Part shown: positions 33,353-44,790 of the stretch, piece by piece
Layout of the letters: every line of letters begins with the position of its first letter
Position numbering within the stretch: the stretch's first letter is position 1
Assembly: GCA_010356995.1 (NCBI GenBank)
Contig: ML996687.1
Span: 1,707,148 to 1,771,147 of the forward strand
Direction of reading: 5' to 3'
Source of the DNA: Trichodelitschia bisporula
Lineage: Eukaryota > Ascomycota > Dothideomycetes > Phaeotrichales > Phaeotrichaceae
DNA: 64,000 bases
Notes under the pieces: generated by a model
Seen by the model: only the letters and a program-made list of their open reading frames with translations
What the model was told of the DNA's origin: nothing
The model's database searches: none
Made by a program: the position numbers and the translations under genes

Positions 33353-34958
33353 GTGCTGGTCAGGGGGATGTGAGGTCTACGGACAGTGCAGTATCCTGGC
33401 AACAGATTTTCAGAACGGAGAGCGCGGCGCATGGGTCGGAGCATGATACCAAGGATGTGTAACGCATGTAGGGTCTTGCTATCTAGATATCTACAGGTTC
33501 CCAATGCGGAGTGCACGTTAAGGTTGCTCTCATCGTCTCTCAGCCTTGCCGCTTTCGCTCCACGGCACCCACAGCCGAACAGCATGAAGCCGGTCAAACA
33601 CGTGAGTGGAAGGCTGGTTTCATGAGTGCCCAATAGACGACCAATCTGCACGGGCGTGCCCCCCATGCGTCAGGCTGCAGGTTGGCGAATGCAAGCAGCC
33701 CAATCCTCGCCCCGTACTGCTGCCTATGACGATAACGCTACGCTCTAATGCAGCACTTATCTGTTGCAAGAAGGTAAAACTTTGCAGAAGGAAGTTCCTG
33801 CAACTACATGCCTCGATATACCAGTATCGGTACATTAGCTTCCGCCAAGCTAGGTTAAGAGGCGAGATGTAGGATGCTGTCCACCGCAGAGCGGATTGCA
33901 GTAGTAAGAAAGTGCCGAGAGTTTCCCAGCCTTCCTGCAGACGACAAGTGTTGCAATACCGATAGCATCTCAGACATAGCTGCTGCGCCTAATCGACACC
34001 GTATTGCATGTGTTTGCTTGCAGTCTACGGATGTATACTACGGTACATCCGTATGTTGTCGCGGTTATGAGAGGTTAGACTCGGTTGGTGGAGAGGAAGA
34101 GAAAAAAAAGAAGTGTCTGGACTGAAGGCTGGGATTTCGATTGAAGTCTGTGCATTGTGGAACTAGGCAGGGATAAGAGGGGATGCCGCATAAAGGCTAA
34201 TCTTGATACAGTCTAGATTCTCTCAAGGAGGCTTTCGCTAAAGAGGAGTTCCCCGGCGAGGCTGCAAGAGAAGGTTGCGGAAGAAGGCTGTTCCATCACC
34301 GAGCAAAGGCAGTGATTGGTGCGGCATCCGGTTGTTTTGAACCGTGAGAACGGGGAAGCGTCACTGTGTCCTCTTTGCCCCTCCTGAACTGCCCTGCACG
34401 GCCACACACAACCCACATACGCCACATTGTGGGCAAGCCTCCCAGGGTCCGCACCCGTCTTTTCTGATATCTCATTGGGCAACATCCGCTTGTCATAACA
34501 AAGTGAGTGCTTGGATCTGCCCCTCAATCCCAGCAAAATCCCGGCAATTCACGAAGTTGCTAGTTAGCCTCTCCTCAACGCCCTTGGCCCTCCTTCCTCT
34601 CCCAGTTTACTCTTTCTGCCTAGGCCTTCACGCCGAGCTACCTACCGCTCCCTTCCACCACCCGGCACTCAACTCTCTCACATTCGCCCGTCAACCCCCC
34701 CCAGCCAAAGAAAGTCTTAGCCCCCAGCCCGCTTGGAAGGCGGTCTCCGCACTCGCTCGCCAGGTAAGCAGCTTCAGCAAGCAGTACACCATCTCGACTG
34801 GCTCTGGACATCAACTTCACCAAACTAATTGCGAAGAGCGACTTTTCATCAAAAATTCTCTTCGTTTCGTCATCTTCCATCCCCGCCGCTTCCTTCCATC
34901 GTCTCTGCATCTCCGTCTCGATGACGACGGCCGAGTTCTCGCCCGGCTGAGTTCTCAT
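33353..34958. other. Intergenic region between FAP1 and EAF1
   Basis: The first kilobase is the FAP1 3' flank and AT-richer spacer with a 10-bp-arm inverted repeat, listed separately. From about 34520 to 34950 the plus strand is pyrimidine-rich, as for the EAF1 leader; a strong CCAG/GTAAGC donor at 34763 hints at a leader intron. A 288-codon frame crossing this leader runs into EAF1 exon 1 in another frame and is not believed. Confidence 0.55.
34026..34053. repeat. Perfect inverted repeat, 10-bp arms, 8-base loop
   Basis: TACGGATGTA and its exact reverse complement TACATCCGTA flank an 8-base loop. It can fold as a hairpin or serve as a two-fold-symmetric protein site with outward CGG/CCG half-sites, as zinc-cluster factors use. 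Confidence 0.8.
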
Positions 34959-37900
34959 ATGTCGCTCAAAAGCGTTCGAGATGCCGCTCTGGACGCGAAA
35001 CAGAATGAAATCGCGTACGTCATCCCCATGCCGACCTCTAAAATTCACTTTTCGCCCATCATTCGAATGCTCCCGTCGATGCGAAACCCAAAATGCAATT
35101 TATTTGCAACTTTTGTCTTGTTGTGTTGCGCTAATCACGTTGTTTGTGCAGTGCATGCGGGCGCGCCCACGGTCGCAAGCTCCGAGCCCTCTATTCCATC
35201 ACCAAAATAGTGGGGGGGGCCACTAACGCGCCGCCTATCGTATGGGACGTCCTCGCCTCGCCCCACGAGCAAGCCTTTCTCGACGCCAACGACCTCCTAC
35301 AGTATGTTCTTTCGCGATCCATTCCACTTGATGCACTCGTATTGCTGGTCAGCACATTTGCGCATCAATTGCTAACCCAGCCATCGTTGCAGAGGTCGTC
35401 GCTTTCGCGAAGAGACGCTCGCAGATCCATTTCACCATGTCGCCTCCCGGGCTGCACCCTCCGAACGCGCATTGCGCGCACCTTCTCCCGTCCAAGTCGC
35501 TGTGCAGTCGCCATCCCCACTCTCTCCGGTTTCGAATGGCGTGGACGTCTCCCGCTCACCCGACCGCAAGCCATCCACGGCGCATCCTCAACCCTCCGAA
35601 CAGTCTCAACCTCCGTCGATCATACAGCAGCCGACCACACAAACACCGCCTCGATCTCCTCACCCCACTTCTCTCATCGATAGGCAGCTGACTGACGCGG
35701 AGATACCTCAAGATGCTGTCGAGAGGCAACCCGAACCATCAGTCGGAAATGCCAGTCGCGACGCGCCCGGCTCGGATCCCACCACTGCGCCCCCAGGAGA
35801 TGCTCCCGAGCTTCCAGTACCGGATGTTAGCGATGAACCCGCAGCACCCGTGCAGCAGCCTGCCCGAGTCTTGCACCTACCGCCTAAAGAAGAGGTGGAG
35901 AAGAAGATTCGCGAGGAACGTGGGGCGGAGGCTGCTCGTTCTAGGCGCAACCAAGACGAAGCTCTCGTCATATCCGTACCCGCGCCCTTGGCCGATGCTG
36001 GCTCGTCCCCTTCGTCGACGACCGGTGCGTACTCGACGTGTACACCAAAGCTGACGCATCATTCGCCAGACACCAGCCCCGATGCCGAGTATTCGCCAGG
36101 AGATCGGAGTTCACTGCGCGGGGTGGGGGTGGATGAGGAAGCAATAGAAGCAGGGAAAGCGCAGCGTAACCTGCATTCACTTGCAAACGGTCTCCCGGCG
36201 GACGTTTTGGTGCACGATGCGGCCACGCCCGAAGCACAGTTGCGGTTTGAAGAGGAGCAAGCAAGCAAACGCCCTGAGCTCGCAAATGGCCAAGTTAATG
36301 GCATCGCCGACCAGGTCGCCGACCAGGCATCTGGAGATGGCATGGAGGATGTTCAGTATCACGCCATCTCGAAACTCAAAAGCCAGACTCCGGTTAAAGC
36401 GCGTGGTGAACTGCAAAGCGAAGGTGTTGCTCCTTCGCTTACGACTCCAGCATCGAAGTCTTCAAACGTCCACGTTGATCAGCGCATCGAGGATTCTTCT
36501 CGGACGTCTTCAAAGTCCATTGCTGCCATTCCAGCAGCCCTTCCCACACCTAGCATTCGCACGCCTGTATCACACCGCGATGCGCCAATCGCTTTCCGTC
36601 CGGACATCCAGATGGAAGACACGCCACTTACTGCCGTCCAACAACACCGATACCGCGACGAGCTAGCAACTCCGAGTCATACGACATCCAATGCTGAACG
36701 TGGCCTGGACAGCGCAATACAATCGACCCCGACGTCAGAAGCCTCGGAGAACCCTCGCTTGAGTACCGGCATGCGGCCACCCGCAGCACCAGCTCCTGAG
36801 CCTGCGGCACCTGCTGCCACCATGCGGGACAAGAGCGAGGAGAAGGGGGACAAGTCGAGACTTCCGATGGTTGTTTTCACCAAGAAAGAGAAGACTTTGC
36901 CAGCCCTCCGAAATCTCCCTGACGAAGCACGGGGATACCTTGCCTTGAAGGGAGCCGCCGATGACCCGGAAAAGGATTATCTTCGCCCTCTTTTCATTCA
37001 CCAAGCGTTTCTGCCACCTCGTGCCAGGCCCTTACCTGAACTGATCAAAAATGCCAACAAGACCTTGTCAACTGCAAATATATTTGCGGTTAACAGAGAG
37101 GAGCTGGACTACCGCATTCTGCGGCGCATCTATCAACTCCAGAATGCGAACCGGTGGGCCTTCCGTCAGATGGCCAAGTTCCCAGACCCACTTCCGCCGG
37201 TATGCCATCTTGACCATCTTTTGAGCGAGATGAAATGGATGCGTACAGATTTCAGGGAAGAGGGCAAGTGGAAGACGGCTGCTGCACGTCGTTTGGCTGT
37301 CGCTTGCGCGCTCTATGTCTCTTCACCAGAGGAGCAGCGGCAAAACATGCGGGTCAAGATCGCTCCCGTGGTGCCGCGCGTCTATGAGGAACAAGAGGGC
37401 ACCCCGGAACTAGTTGAGGTCGATACACCATCACCCGGGTCCCCGCTTGATGTAGACGTCGCTTGTGGATTCGCAGATACGATTGCCCCAGCAGCTTTGT
37501 TCTCACTCTCATCCGACGAGGTTATTTTCCACCTCGAAGACACACCAATGGCGGACAACATCTTACGAGAGTTGCCGCTATATGAATCAAAACCTACACC
37601 TACTCCACCATACCCTGCCATCGTAGAAGCGGCAAAAACCGCCCTCACTCCCGTTTCGAAACTCATCTCTGGGAAGCTGATTCCGAAGCTGAGTGTTCCA
37701 AAGCGGAAGCGCAGCCGATACGACTTTGATGATTCCGAGGAAGATGAGGAAGTGCAGCTTCCGAAACGTCCGACTTCCAGCAGGAGATCCAACTCCGAGG
37801 TTTCCCTGTTCCTATCGCCAGCCCGGCGCTCGTCTCGCCACACCGAGCTTCTACCTGAGAAGAACGACATCGCACTTTTCCAGCCTCTCAACCGCCATCT

Positions 37901-39826
37901 TAGAGAAAGAATACACGCTACCAGCGCCTTCCGTCCCCCCTCTGAGTTCATCATGCCATCTGTCAGCTTCTTCGAATCCCGGATACCGTCACAATGGACC
38001 TGGGATGAGGACCAGAGGCTTCGCGCTTGCGTAAAGAAGTACTCCTACAACTGGTCTATGATATCCATGGAGCTGCAGGCATATAGTCAGCCTTCAATGC
38101 TTGTGGCTGCACAGGAGCGGCGCACGCCTTGGGAATGCTTTGAGCGGTGGTACCAACTAGAGGGCCTTCCCAACGACATGGAAAAGACTTCGTACTTCCG
38201 GACGTACCGCTCGAGGATCGAGGCTGCAAACAGGTCCGTCGCTGCTCAACAGCAAACGCCGAGCCAGCCGCAGCCGCAGCCTGGTCCACCCAACCAGCTC
38301 CAGACAGGGCGGAGGCGAACGACGCAGCCCTTCCGCGTCGAGCGGCGGCGGGAGTCTCGCTACATCAGCATGGTCGATGCCATTCGGAAGCTTGCTCGGA
38401 AGCGTGAGACAACGCTGCACCGCCAGCAAGAAGGTAAAATCTCATTCTACTAAGTCTCGGAACTCTGTTAACTGTCCATAGCCGCCAAAGCTGCTGCTCT
38501 GCGTAAGCAGCATACTGAAAATAATCCTCAGCGTCCCAGCACCATCCACACTCCCCTAGAATTCAGTCGCATGAAGCATGAGCGCGAGCTGAAGATCCAG
38601 GAACGGCATGAGATCTACCGCCAGCAGATGCTCGCGCAACAGCAGCGGGTTCGTCTTATCCCACCCGTAGAAGCCAATGTTCGAGGTGCTAACTGATATA
38701 GAATGCGGCCCTGGTGCGTGGCCAAGTTCCCGGTCAACAGACTCAGCATCAAGGAGCAGGCGGGCCCGTCGTCCGCAATGGAATCCCGAACGGTGTTCCC
38801 GGTCCCACTGGCGCAAACCCCCAATTTGCCAACGGCCAACAGGGTGGGACTCCGCTTTCTCGGAACGGCTCACATAGCATAATGCAAAACGGGATGTCCG
38901 CTGGAGCTATGGGCGGTATGGGAGTGAGCCTTCCTCAGGCGCAGATGCAAGCCATTCAGAACCAGCGTATGGTACCTCATGCCAACGGCGATAACCTCAG
39001 GATGCTCGCGCATCAACGTACTTTGGCCGCAAATCAGCAGCAGCTCCAAATGCAGCAGCATGGAAACCCCTCGAACAACCTCGCAGCGGCACACTTTGCG
39101 CCCGCTAATGGCGTCATTCCGAATCAACAGCAGATGCTCCACGCCCTCAACGCGTCTCGCGTCAACGGTACTGTGACCAACGGTGTGGCCGCCTCTGGGA
39201 ACGCCTCTACCTCCCCTCGTGGTCCCCCGCCAGGCCAACCTGGCTTCGGTCAGCAAAACATGCACGCAAACCAAGTCTTCCTTCAACAGCAGCAGCAGCT
39301 GATACAATCACAATTCCCACACCTTGCCCCCGAACAGGTCAGCAAGATTGCTAGGGAGCGGCTTCAGAGTCATGTGGCGCGCTTGTCACAGTCAGCACTC
39401 AACGCCGCTGCTGGCTCTCCGAGCAACGGGATGGGTGGAGCGCATTTGAACCCTTCGGCGTATCAGGCCAACAGCATGATGACTGTCGGTGGCAATGGGA
39501 CGCACTCTCAGTCGCCGCAGCAATATCCACAACCCCTACATCGTACCGTCCAGCAGCAAGCTCGCATGAGCAGTGGCAGTCCAGGATTGAGCAACGTGCG
39601 TCCTGTCGGAGCGGGGGCGGGGTCGGGAAGTAGGAGCGCTACCCCCCAGGGACATGGCGGTCCTGGAACGCCAGTTCAGACGCAGGCTCAGATGGTCATG
39701 CAGAACGGGCAACAACCGCACCAGAGGCAGGGTAGTTCGTCGGGTAATGCTGGCGACGGCATGATGGGCCTGAATGGTCAACAGGACGGTCCTCGCGTGA
39801 GCGGCGTACAGGTGGGGCGGAATTAG
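34959..39826 (+). CDS. EAF1: EAF1/VID21, NuA4 acetyltransferase scaffold
   Basis: Eaf1 is the platform subunit that holds together the NuA4 histone H4/H2A acetyltransferase complex in the nucleus. Five exons (34959-35014, 35152-35301, 35393-38433, 38482-38648, 38702-39826) encode 1,512 residues. The N-terminus has the family block EQAFLDANDLLQGRRFREET, followed by a long disordered region. The HSA domain, which recruits actin-related proteins, lies near residues 660-735 (HLDHLLSEMKWMRTDFREEG). A SANT/Myb domain follows near 934-990 (QWTWDEDQRLRACVKKYSYNW). The last 380 residues are Gln/Asn/Gly-rich, as in fungal Eaf1. Intron 1 is rather long (137 nt). Joined exons keep the frame throughout. 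Confidence 0.94.
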
Positions 39827-39870
39827 AAGTGGGCGGTAGAGTGCATCACTCTCTTGATAGATTATTTGCC

Positions 39871-40194
39871 TTAGGGGTGGGTAGGGGGCATGTGTGACAG
39901 TTTGGAGCGCGTTCTTTTGTAAATATACATCTTTAGTGGCACCTCAACGACTCGGGACTCCTCATCCTTGAGCGTTGGATATCGTGTTTTGACTTCATTT
40001 TCCAAAAGCGCAGAGGTTTCGGCTTCGAGCTCGGGTTCTACGGGTAGTGCGGGCGGCGGGCAGGGGTTTGTGGGCGGGGAGCGGGAATGGCGTCGGAGGG
40101 CTGTTTGTTTGATGTGTTGTGGGTTTGTCGATGTAAGTGGAGGCGAGGACTTGGAGTCTCTCGCACGGCACGCGATTAGATTAGCGCGCGACAT
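39871..40194 (-). CDS. Possible small protein, 107 residues
   Basis: A single frame between EAF1 and mS41, on the mS41 strand and starting 238 bases past its stop. The N-terminal half is basic and Pro-rich; the second half is charged and may be helical (EPELEAETSALLENEVKTRY, then PLKMYIYKRTRSKL). I do not recognise it. It does not overlap a known gene, so it is not a shadow, but it could be chance in a GC-rich spacer. No introns or extra features help decide. Confidence 0.33.
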   Translation of the reverse strand: MSRANLIACRARDSKSSPPLTSTNPQHIKQTALRRHSRSPPTNPCPPPALPVEPELEAETSALLENEVKTRYPTLKDEESRVVEVPLKMYIYKRTRSKLSHMPPTHP

Positions 40195-40431
40195 ACCACG
40201 CCCCAGGGCAAAGGAATGAGGTGCTGTGTATAGTACACTTAAGCTCCTTGCTTGACGTTGGTGATTCCACCGCAGTGACTGGGGTGTTATGGTTCCCAGA
40301 GAAGAGTTGTTGCCTGAAGCTGATCACTGCATGCGAAGTGTACATCAAATCGAGCGAAGGATATGCATCCGGGGCGCCAAACTCTGCATTCGGTGCTCCA
40401 GCTTGATGTACAGAATTTTAAGATGTGATGT

Positions 40432-41194
40432 TTACGCCCGCTGCGCCTTTCTCTCTTCCGCCCTCCTCTTAGACCGCACCTCGGCCTTCCTCCTCTCACC
40501 ACCATCCACCTTCTTTCCCCGCTTGACTTCCCACAGCCCCTCCCGCACCGCAATCTTCGCCCTCAGCCCCGAAGTCCCCTTAATCGGCTCCACGTACGGC
40601 CCCGAAATCGTCTGCGCTCCCGTAAGCTTAACAACCCTAACCGGCGTCGCCTCCTCCAGCGGCACAGTCGGGCGCTCGGCTCCAGGCGGGACATTAAGCA
40701 CGACCTTCTTCGTGCCGGGCGTGCGCGTCGCGGTTGCGCGGCGCCGGCCGGGGACTGGCACCTCGAAGACTTTGATCTCGCCGACCCCCTCTTGGACTTC
40801 GGTCAAGTCGCCACCGATGCCGTAGGCCCCGTTGCGGAAGCGCTCGCGCCAGTTGAGGAGGTATTTGCGGTTGCGTGCGGGCTCGATGCCTAGGTTTTTG
40901 AATTGCGTGGATGTGAAGCGGAAGAGGGCTTCCCAGGAGGGGATTTTGGGCGCGTGTTGTTTCATGCCCCGGCCGATGAGGGTGAGGAAGGTTTCGGTGT
41001 TGGGGACGAAGGGGGTGGGGGGTGGTATGGGGCGGGCTTCCCGTTTGGTGAGGGTGGTGAGGGTTCGGTGGGGGGTGGTGGGTGTGAAGAGCCGCAGCGG
41101 CCAGCGGAGGAGCATTCTGGGGTGCTGGCGAGGGGTTAGTGATGAGCTGGAGAGAATTCGGGGGCTCAATTGGGGGACGTACTGGGTGGGACAT
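40432..41194 (-). CDS. FYV4: Mitochondrial ribosomal protein mS41 (FYV4/IGR motif)
   Basis: Two exons (41194-41183 and 41124-40432) encode 234 residues. The first coding exon holds only four codons (MSHP); the 58-nt intron has GTACGT and a CTAACCCCTCGCCAG end. The N-terminus is basic and Ser/Thr-rich, as in a mitochondrial targeting sequence. The hallmark IGR motif is TFLTLIGRGMKQHAPKIPSW, followed by RNRKYLLNWRERFRNG. Yeast Fyv4 is mS41 of the mitochondrial small ribosomal subunit. The C-terminal part is Lys/Arg-rich. It is divergent from KIN28 across 236 bp. Confidence 0.88.
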
Positions 41195-41430
41195 GGTTGC
41201 TGCTGGGTATATAAATTTTGGCGGAGGGCGGAAGTTGAGGCGGAGTTGATGCGAGTTTCGATTGCTGCCTGATGTGTGCCTTGCGACGCGGCGGCGTTGC
41301 TGATTCAGCGCCCCGTTTGGATCAAGCTTTAAGCACGCGTACCTCAAAGGAACTCCCAAGCCGCGTGAGGGTACAAATCCTCCGGTGGCCCTCCCACGTC
41401 CAGCGACCGTTCATCACGCAAAAGTGCACC
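41195..41430. promoter_or_regulatory. Divergent promoter mS41 / KIN28
   Basis: A compact 236-bp space between start codons. No clear TATA box is present. The KIN28 frame stays open upstream through this space, but the ATG at 41431 (context ACCATGG) is the natural start. Confidence 0.6.
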
Positions 41431-42648
41431 ATGGCGGCTTCACCGTTAAATCCGGCAGCTGCCTCCCCTAATAGACAAAAATCGAACGGCAAATTGAAGG
41501 CCTTGACCGTTCAACCAAAGCAATCCGAGGTACGGTCCGACGATGAAGGAGATTCCAACGATGATGCGCCTGTCAATTTGGCCGAGAAGCTCAACAACGA
41601 GGAGAAGCGCAAGTACGTGAAAGGCAAAAAGCTCGGTGAGGGTACCTATGCCATCGTCTACAAAGGCCACCTACGGACGGACCCTACCCAGCTATTCGCT
41701 ATCAAGAAGATCAAACTCAACGCCGAATACAAGGACGGCCTCAGCATGGACGCCATCCGCGAAGTCAAATTCCTGCAAGAACTGTCCCACCCAAACATCA
41801 TCCCGCTGCATTCCGTCTTCTCGACACGAGACCAAAACCTCAACCTGGTCCTCGAATTCCTGCCCCTCGGCGACTTGGAGGTCCTCATCCGCGACCCGGA
41901 CGTAAACTACAGCATCGCCGACATCAAAGCCTGGGTGGGCATGCTCACGCGCGCCGTGTGGTTCTGCCACGCCAACGGCGTGCTCCACCGCGACATCAAG
42001 CCGAACAACTTACTCATTGCCGCGGACGGCGAGGTCAAACTCGCTGATTTCGGTCTCGCGCGCGCCTTCGCCGACCCCCAGCAGAACATGACCTACAATG
42101 TCATCACGCGCTGGTACCGGCCGCCGGAGCTCTTCTTCAAGGCGCGGCACTACAGCGGTGCCGTGGACATGTGGTCCGTGGGCACGGTGTTTGCGGAGCT
42201 GATTCTGCGCATGCCGTTCATGGCGGGCAACACCGACATCCACCAGCTGGAACTCATTTGCCAAGCTATCGGCACGCCGTTGGAGGACAATTGGCCTGGC
42301 GTGTCGGAGCTGGAGGGTTATCTTCCGTTCGACAAGGACAAAATCACGCCTGTACGCACACGGGCGGATTACATGAGCACGTTTCCGACGATTGGCTCGG
42401 TGGGCGTGGAGCTGCTTATGTCCATGCTCGTCCTGGACCCGCAGAAGCGAGCTACGGCGAAGGAAGTGCTGGAGCACAGGTGGTGGGCTGAGCAGCCGCG
42501 GCCGACGGAGAAGGAGCGGCTGCCGCGGAAGGCGGGAGGGGAACAGCGCATGGGTGAAGACTTGAAGCGGAGGGGAGGGGAGGTCGAAGAGGATGGCAGG
42601 AGGGGCGATAAAGTTGCTAAGAAGCTGGATTTTTCGTCTCTGAGATGA
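41431..42648 (+). CDS. KIN28: KIN28/CDK7, TFIIH-associated cyclin-dependent kinase
   Basis: This is the kinase of TFIIH that phosphorylates Ser5/Ser7 of the RNA polymerase II tail and, in many organisms, activates other CDKs. A single exon gives 405 residues. The Gly loop is GEGTYAIVYKG, the ATP lysine is in FAIKKIKL (residue 92), the cyclin-contact helix is GLSMDAIREVKFLQEL, the catalytic loop LHRDIKPNNLL and the Mg loop ADFGLAR. The T-loop Thr is in YNVITRWYRPPELFF, with PPE in place of APE. The N-terminal 60 residues are an acidic extension. The C-terminal tail is basic and may be a nuclear signal (GDKVAKKLDFSSLR). The downstream flank shows no partner gene. Confidence 0.93.
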   Translation: MAASPLNPAAASPNRQKSNGKLKALTVQPKQSEVRSDDEGDSNDDAPVNLAEKLNNEEKRKYVKGKKLGEGTYAIVYKGHLRTDPTQLFAIKKIKLNAEYKDGLSMDAIREVKFLQELSHPNIIPLHSVFSTRDQNLNLVLEFLPLGDLEVLIRDPDVNYSIADIKAWVGMLTRAVWFCHANGVLHRDIKPNNLLIAADGEVKLADFGLARAFADPQQNMTYNVITRWYRPPELFFKARHYSGAVDMWSVGTVFAELILRMPFMAGNTDIHQLELICQAIGTPLEDNWPGVSELEGYLPFDKDKITPVRTRADYMSTFPTIGSVGVELLMSMLVLDPQKRATAKEVLEHRWWAEQPRPTEKERLPRKAGGEQRMGEDLKRRGGEVEEDGRRGDKVAKKLDFSSLR

Positions 42649-43247
42649 AGGACTTGTTGGAAGGAGTACCGGAGTACTTTGGGAGCCGGGCGCGTGGCAT
42701 CCGATGCTTGAAGAATCGGGTTTGTCTATGAAAATCACGGCAGAAGGATTGAGGCACGGCATAGAGCTAAAATGGGTTGGTACGACTAGTTGGAGGAGTC
42801 TCTACGGGCGACAGGCGTTTTTCACTGCATTTAGAAAGCATCTACGGCGTGAAGGCGGTATGGAGGGTCACTGTATCAGTCAATGGCGATGTGCCATCAG
42901 CTGCTTGGGTACGTATGTAGTTCGCAACTCATGATCGATTTCCGGATAATACACAGAATACCTAAACCTTAACGTCCAGGCACACGGTGATCCCTTCCCC
43001 CACGGAAAACGCCGTCAGCCACTCCCGCTCCCATTCGTCATAAAGTGCGGTCAAGCTGGGATACGCAGCTAGCTGAGTACCATACTACGGGCCAGAGGTC
43101 ATCCCGCATAGTCCGACATCCTACCCCACCATGCATGCTCCATCAGCTACCAGTATATAAAAAGGCGTCCATCCGGACGGAGTCCTTCGGTCTAATCCCA
43201 CATTTAAACTCAGTCTTCCTCCCCGCCTAGCAAAACCACCACCCACC
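42649..43247. promoter_or_regulatory. Spacer and TATA promoter of the decarboxylase gene
   Basis: The first 300 bases are the KIN28 3' flank. At 43154-43163 the sequence TATATAAAAA forms a strong TATA box 84-94 bases upstream of the decarboxylase start codon, followed by a pyrimidine-rich leader. TATA promoters usually mark regulated genes. Confidence 0.7.
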
Positions 43248-44379
43248 ATGGCACCCAGCAACTACCCCCGCATCGATACCCACTCCCACATCCTCCCCGA
43301 CTTCTACCGCTCCGCCCTCGCAGAAACAGGCCACAGCCAACCCGATGGCATGCCCGCGGTCCCCGTATGCCCTCCCCCACTCCCTACAAACCCCCTCACT
43401 AACACCCAATCAGCCCTGGTCCGAATCCGAGCACCTCGCTATGATGAACAACCTCAACATAGCCTACTCCATCGTCTCCATCTCCTCCCCGGGCATCCGC
43501 CTCACTCCCTCCCGAGAAGCAACCATATCCCTCTGCCGGCGCGTCAACGCCTTCGCCGCCGACCTAAAGCGCCGCCACCCGAGCCGGTTCGGCTTCTTCG
43601 CCTCCCTGCCCTTGCCCGACGAAGACGCCGCGCTCGCGGAAGTAGAAACCGCCTTCGCAGAAGGCGCCGCCGGAGTCGTGCTCATGTCGAGCGTGGACGG
43701 CGTTTACGTCGGCGACCCGCAGTACAGCCGCCTCTGGGCCGCGCTGGACGCGCGCGCCGCGAAAGTATTCGTGCACCCGACAACACCTTGCCTATGTCTC
43801 GGGCCCCACGGGAGCGGAGGGTCGCCACAAATCGTCCCCTCCAACCCGCTATCCCCCTTCCTCCCAAGCCCCGCCCTCGAATTCCTCTTCGACACCGTGC
43901 GCTGGATAAGCACCGTCCTGCTCCGGAGCACACTCACCACGTACCCACACCTCACCTTCCTCGCCCCACACGCCGGCGGCGCGCTCCCCCCGCTCCTAAG
44001 CCGGATCATCGGCTTCGCGAACATAGTCCCCGAGGCCGCATACCCTTTGATAACAAGTCGGCACAGCGAGAATGAGGCGGTCACCCTTTTGCAGACGCGT
44101 TTCTACTGGGATGTGGCGGGGTGGGCGTGGCCGCGGCAGTGGCGCATGCTAGTCGAAGGGCTGGAAGTGGGGAAGGAGCGTGTCTTGTATGGGAGTGATT
44201 ACCCGTTTACGCGCGAGGAGTTTGTGGCTGATTTTGTGGGGGCTATGGATCAGGGGGTTGGGAATGAGAAGGAGGGATGGACGAAGGAGGAGGTTAGTGG
44301 GATGTGGGGGGGGAATGCGGCGAGGCTTTTTGGAGTTGAGAGTGTACTTGGGGGGGACGTGATGAGGTTCATGTCTTGA
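43248..44379 (+). CDS. Amidohydrolase-2 family decarboxylase
   Basis: Two exons (43248-43364, 43414-44379) encode 360 residues. The fold is the ACMSD-type amidohydrolase; metal ligands are visible in RIDTHSHILP, KVFVHPTTPC and LAPHAGG, with the catalytic Asp in LYGSDYPFT. The phrase HPDGMP/QPDGMPAVPPWS near the N-terminus resembles 6-methylsalicylate and gamma-resorcylate decarboxylases (PatG/YanB type), which remove CO2 from aromatic acids. The substrate cannot be told from sequence, and no polyketide synthase is near, so a role in aromatic degradation is as likely as secondary metabolism. The 49-nt intron carries a cactaacac branch site. It has a clear TATA promoter. Confidence 0.88.
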
Positions 44380-44790
44380 GGCGAAGAGTGGAGTCTTCTT
44401 GGATGATGTCGTTGCGGGCGGCCCAAAGCTGGACTACGGCGTGGAAGAGGTCTCCCTAGGGCTTCGGAACTCGGTGTCGTGGTTACGCGGGTTTGATATC
44501 ACGGACGTAATGGATTGCACGGGTTAAGGTCAATTCAACGTTTATCCGTCGCGAAGATGAGAACAATACAGCCTCCATCATGGAACACCTTCTCCAAAGC
44601 GTTTGCTCGCCCCTCACTTCAAAGGATGCGTCTGTACGTCACAGCTCCTACACCCATCCGATGGTATCCATTTCGTTCCCAATAATGAACGCCAGCCTTC
44701 GCCAGTCCAGGCATGATATCGAAGCAAATACAACGCCGTCCGCTATGCCAGATGACACCAGATCCCCGCGGCTAAATGCGACAATGTGCT
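44380..44790. other. Spacer between convergent decarboxylase and glycosyltransferase
   Basis: Holds the 3' ends of both genes. No further gene or element is supported. Confidence 0.6.

Noticed and set aside
34344-35210. 288-codon plus-strand frame upstream of EAF1
   Set aside because: Runs through the pyrimidine-rich leader, exon 1 and intron 1 of EAF1 in another frame; no conserved features.
42048-42140. PPE instead of APE in the KIN28 activation segment as a possible defect
   Set aside because: Other fungal CDK7-type kinases, as I recall, also carry a PPE form, and all catalytic residues are present.
42010-42762. 250-codon minus-strand frame under KIN28
   Set aside because: Antisense to the conserved kinase core.
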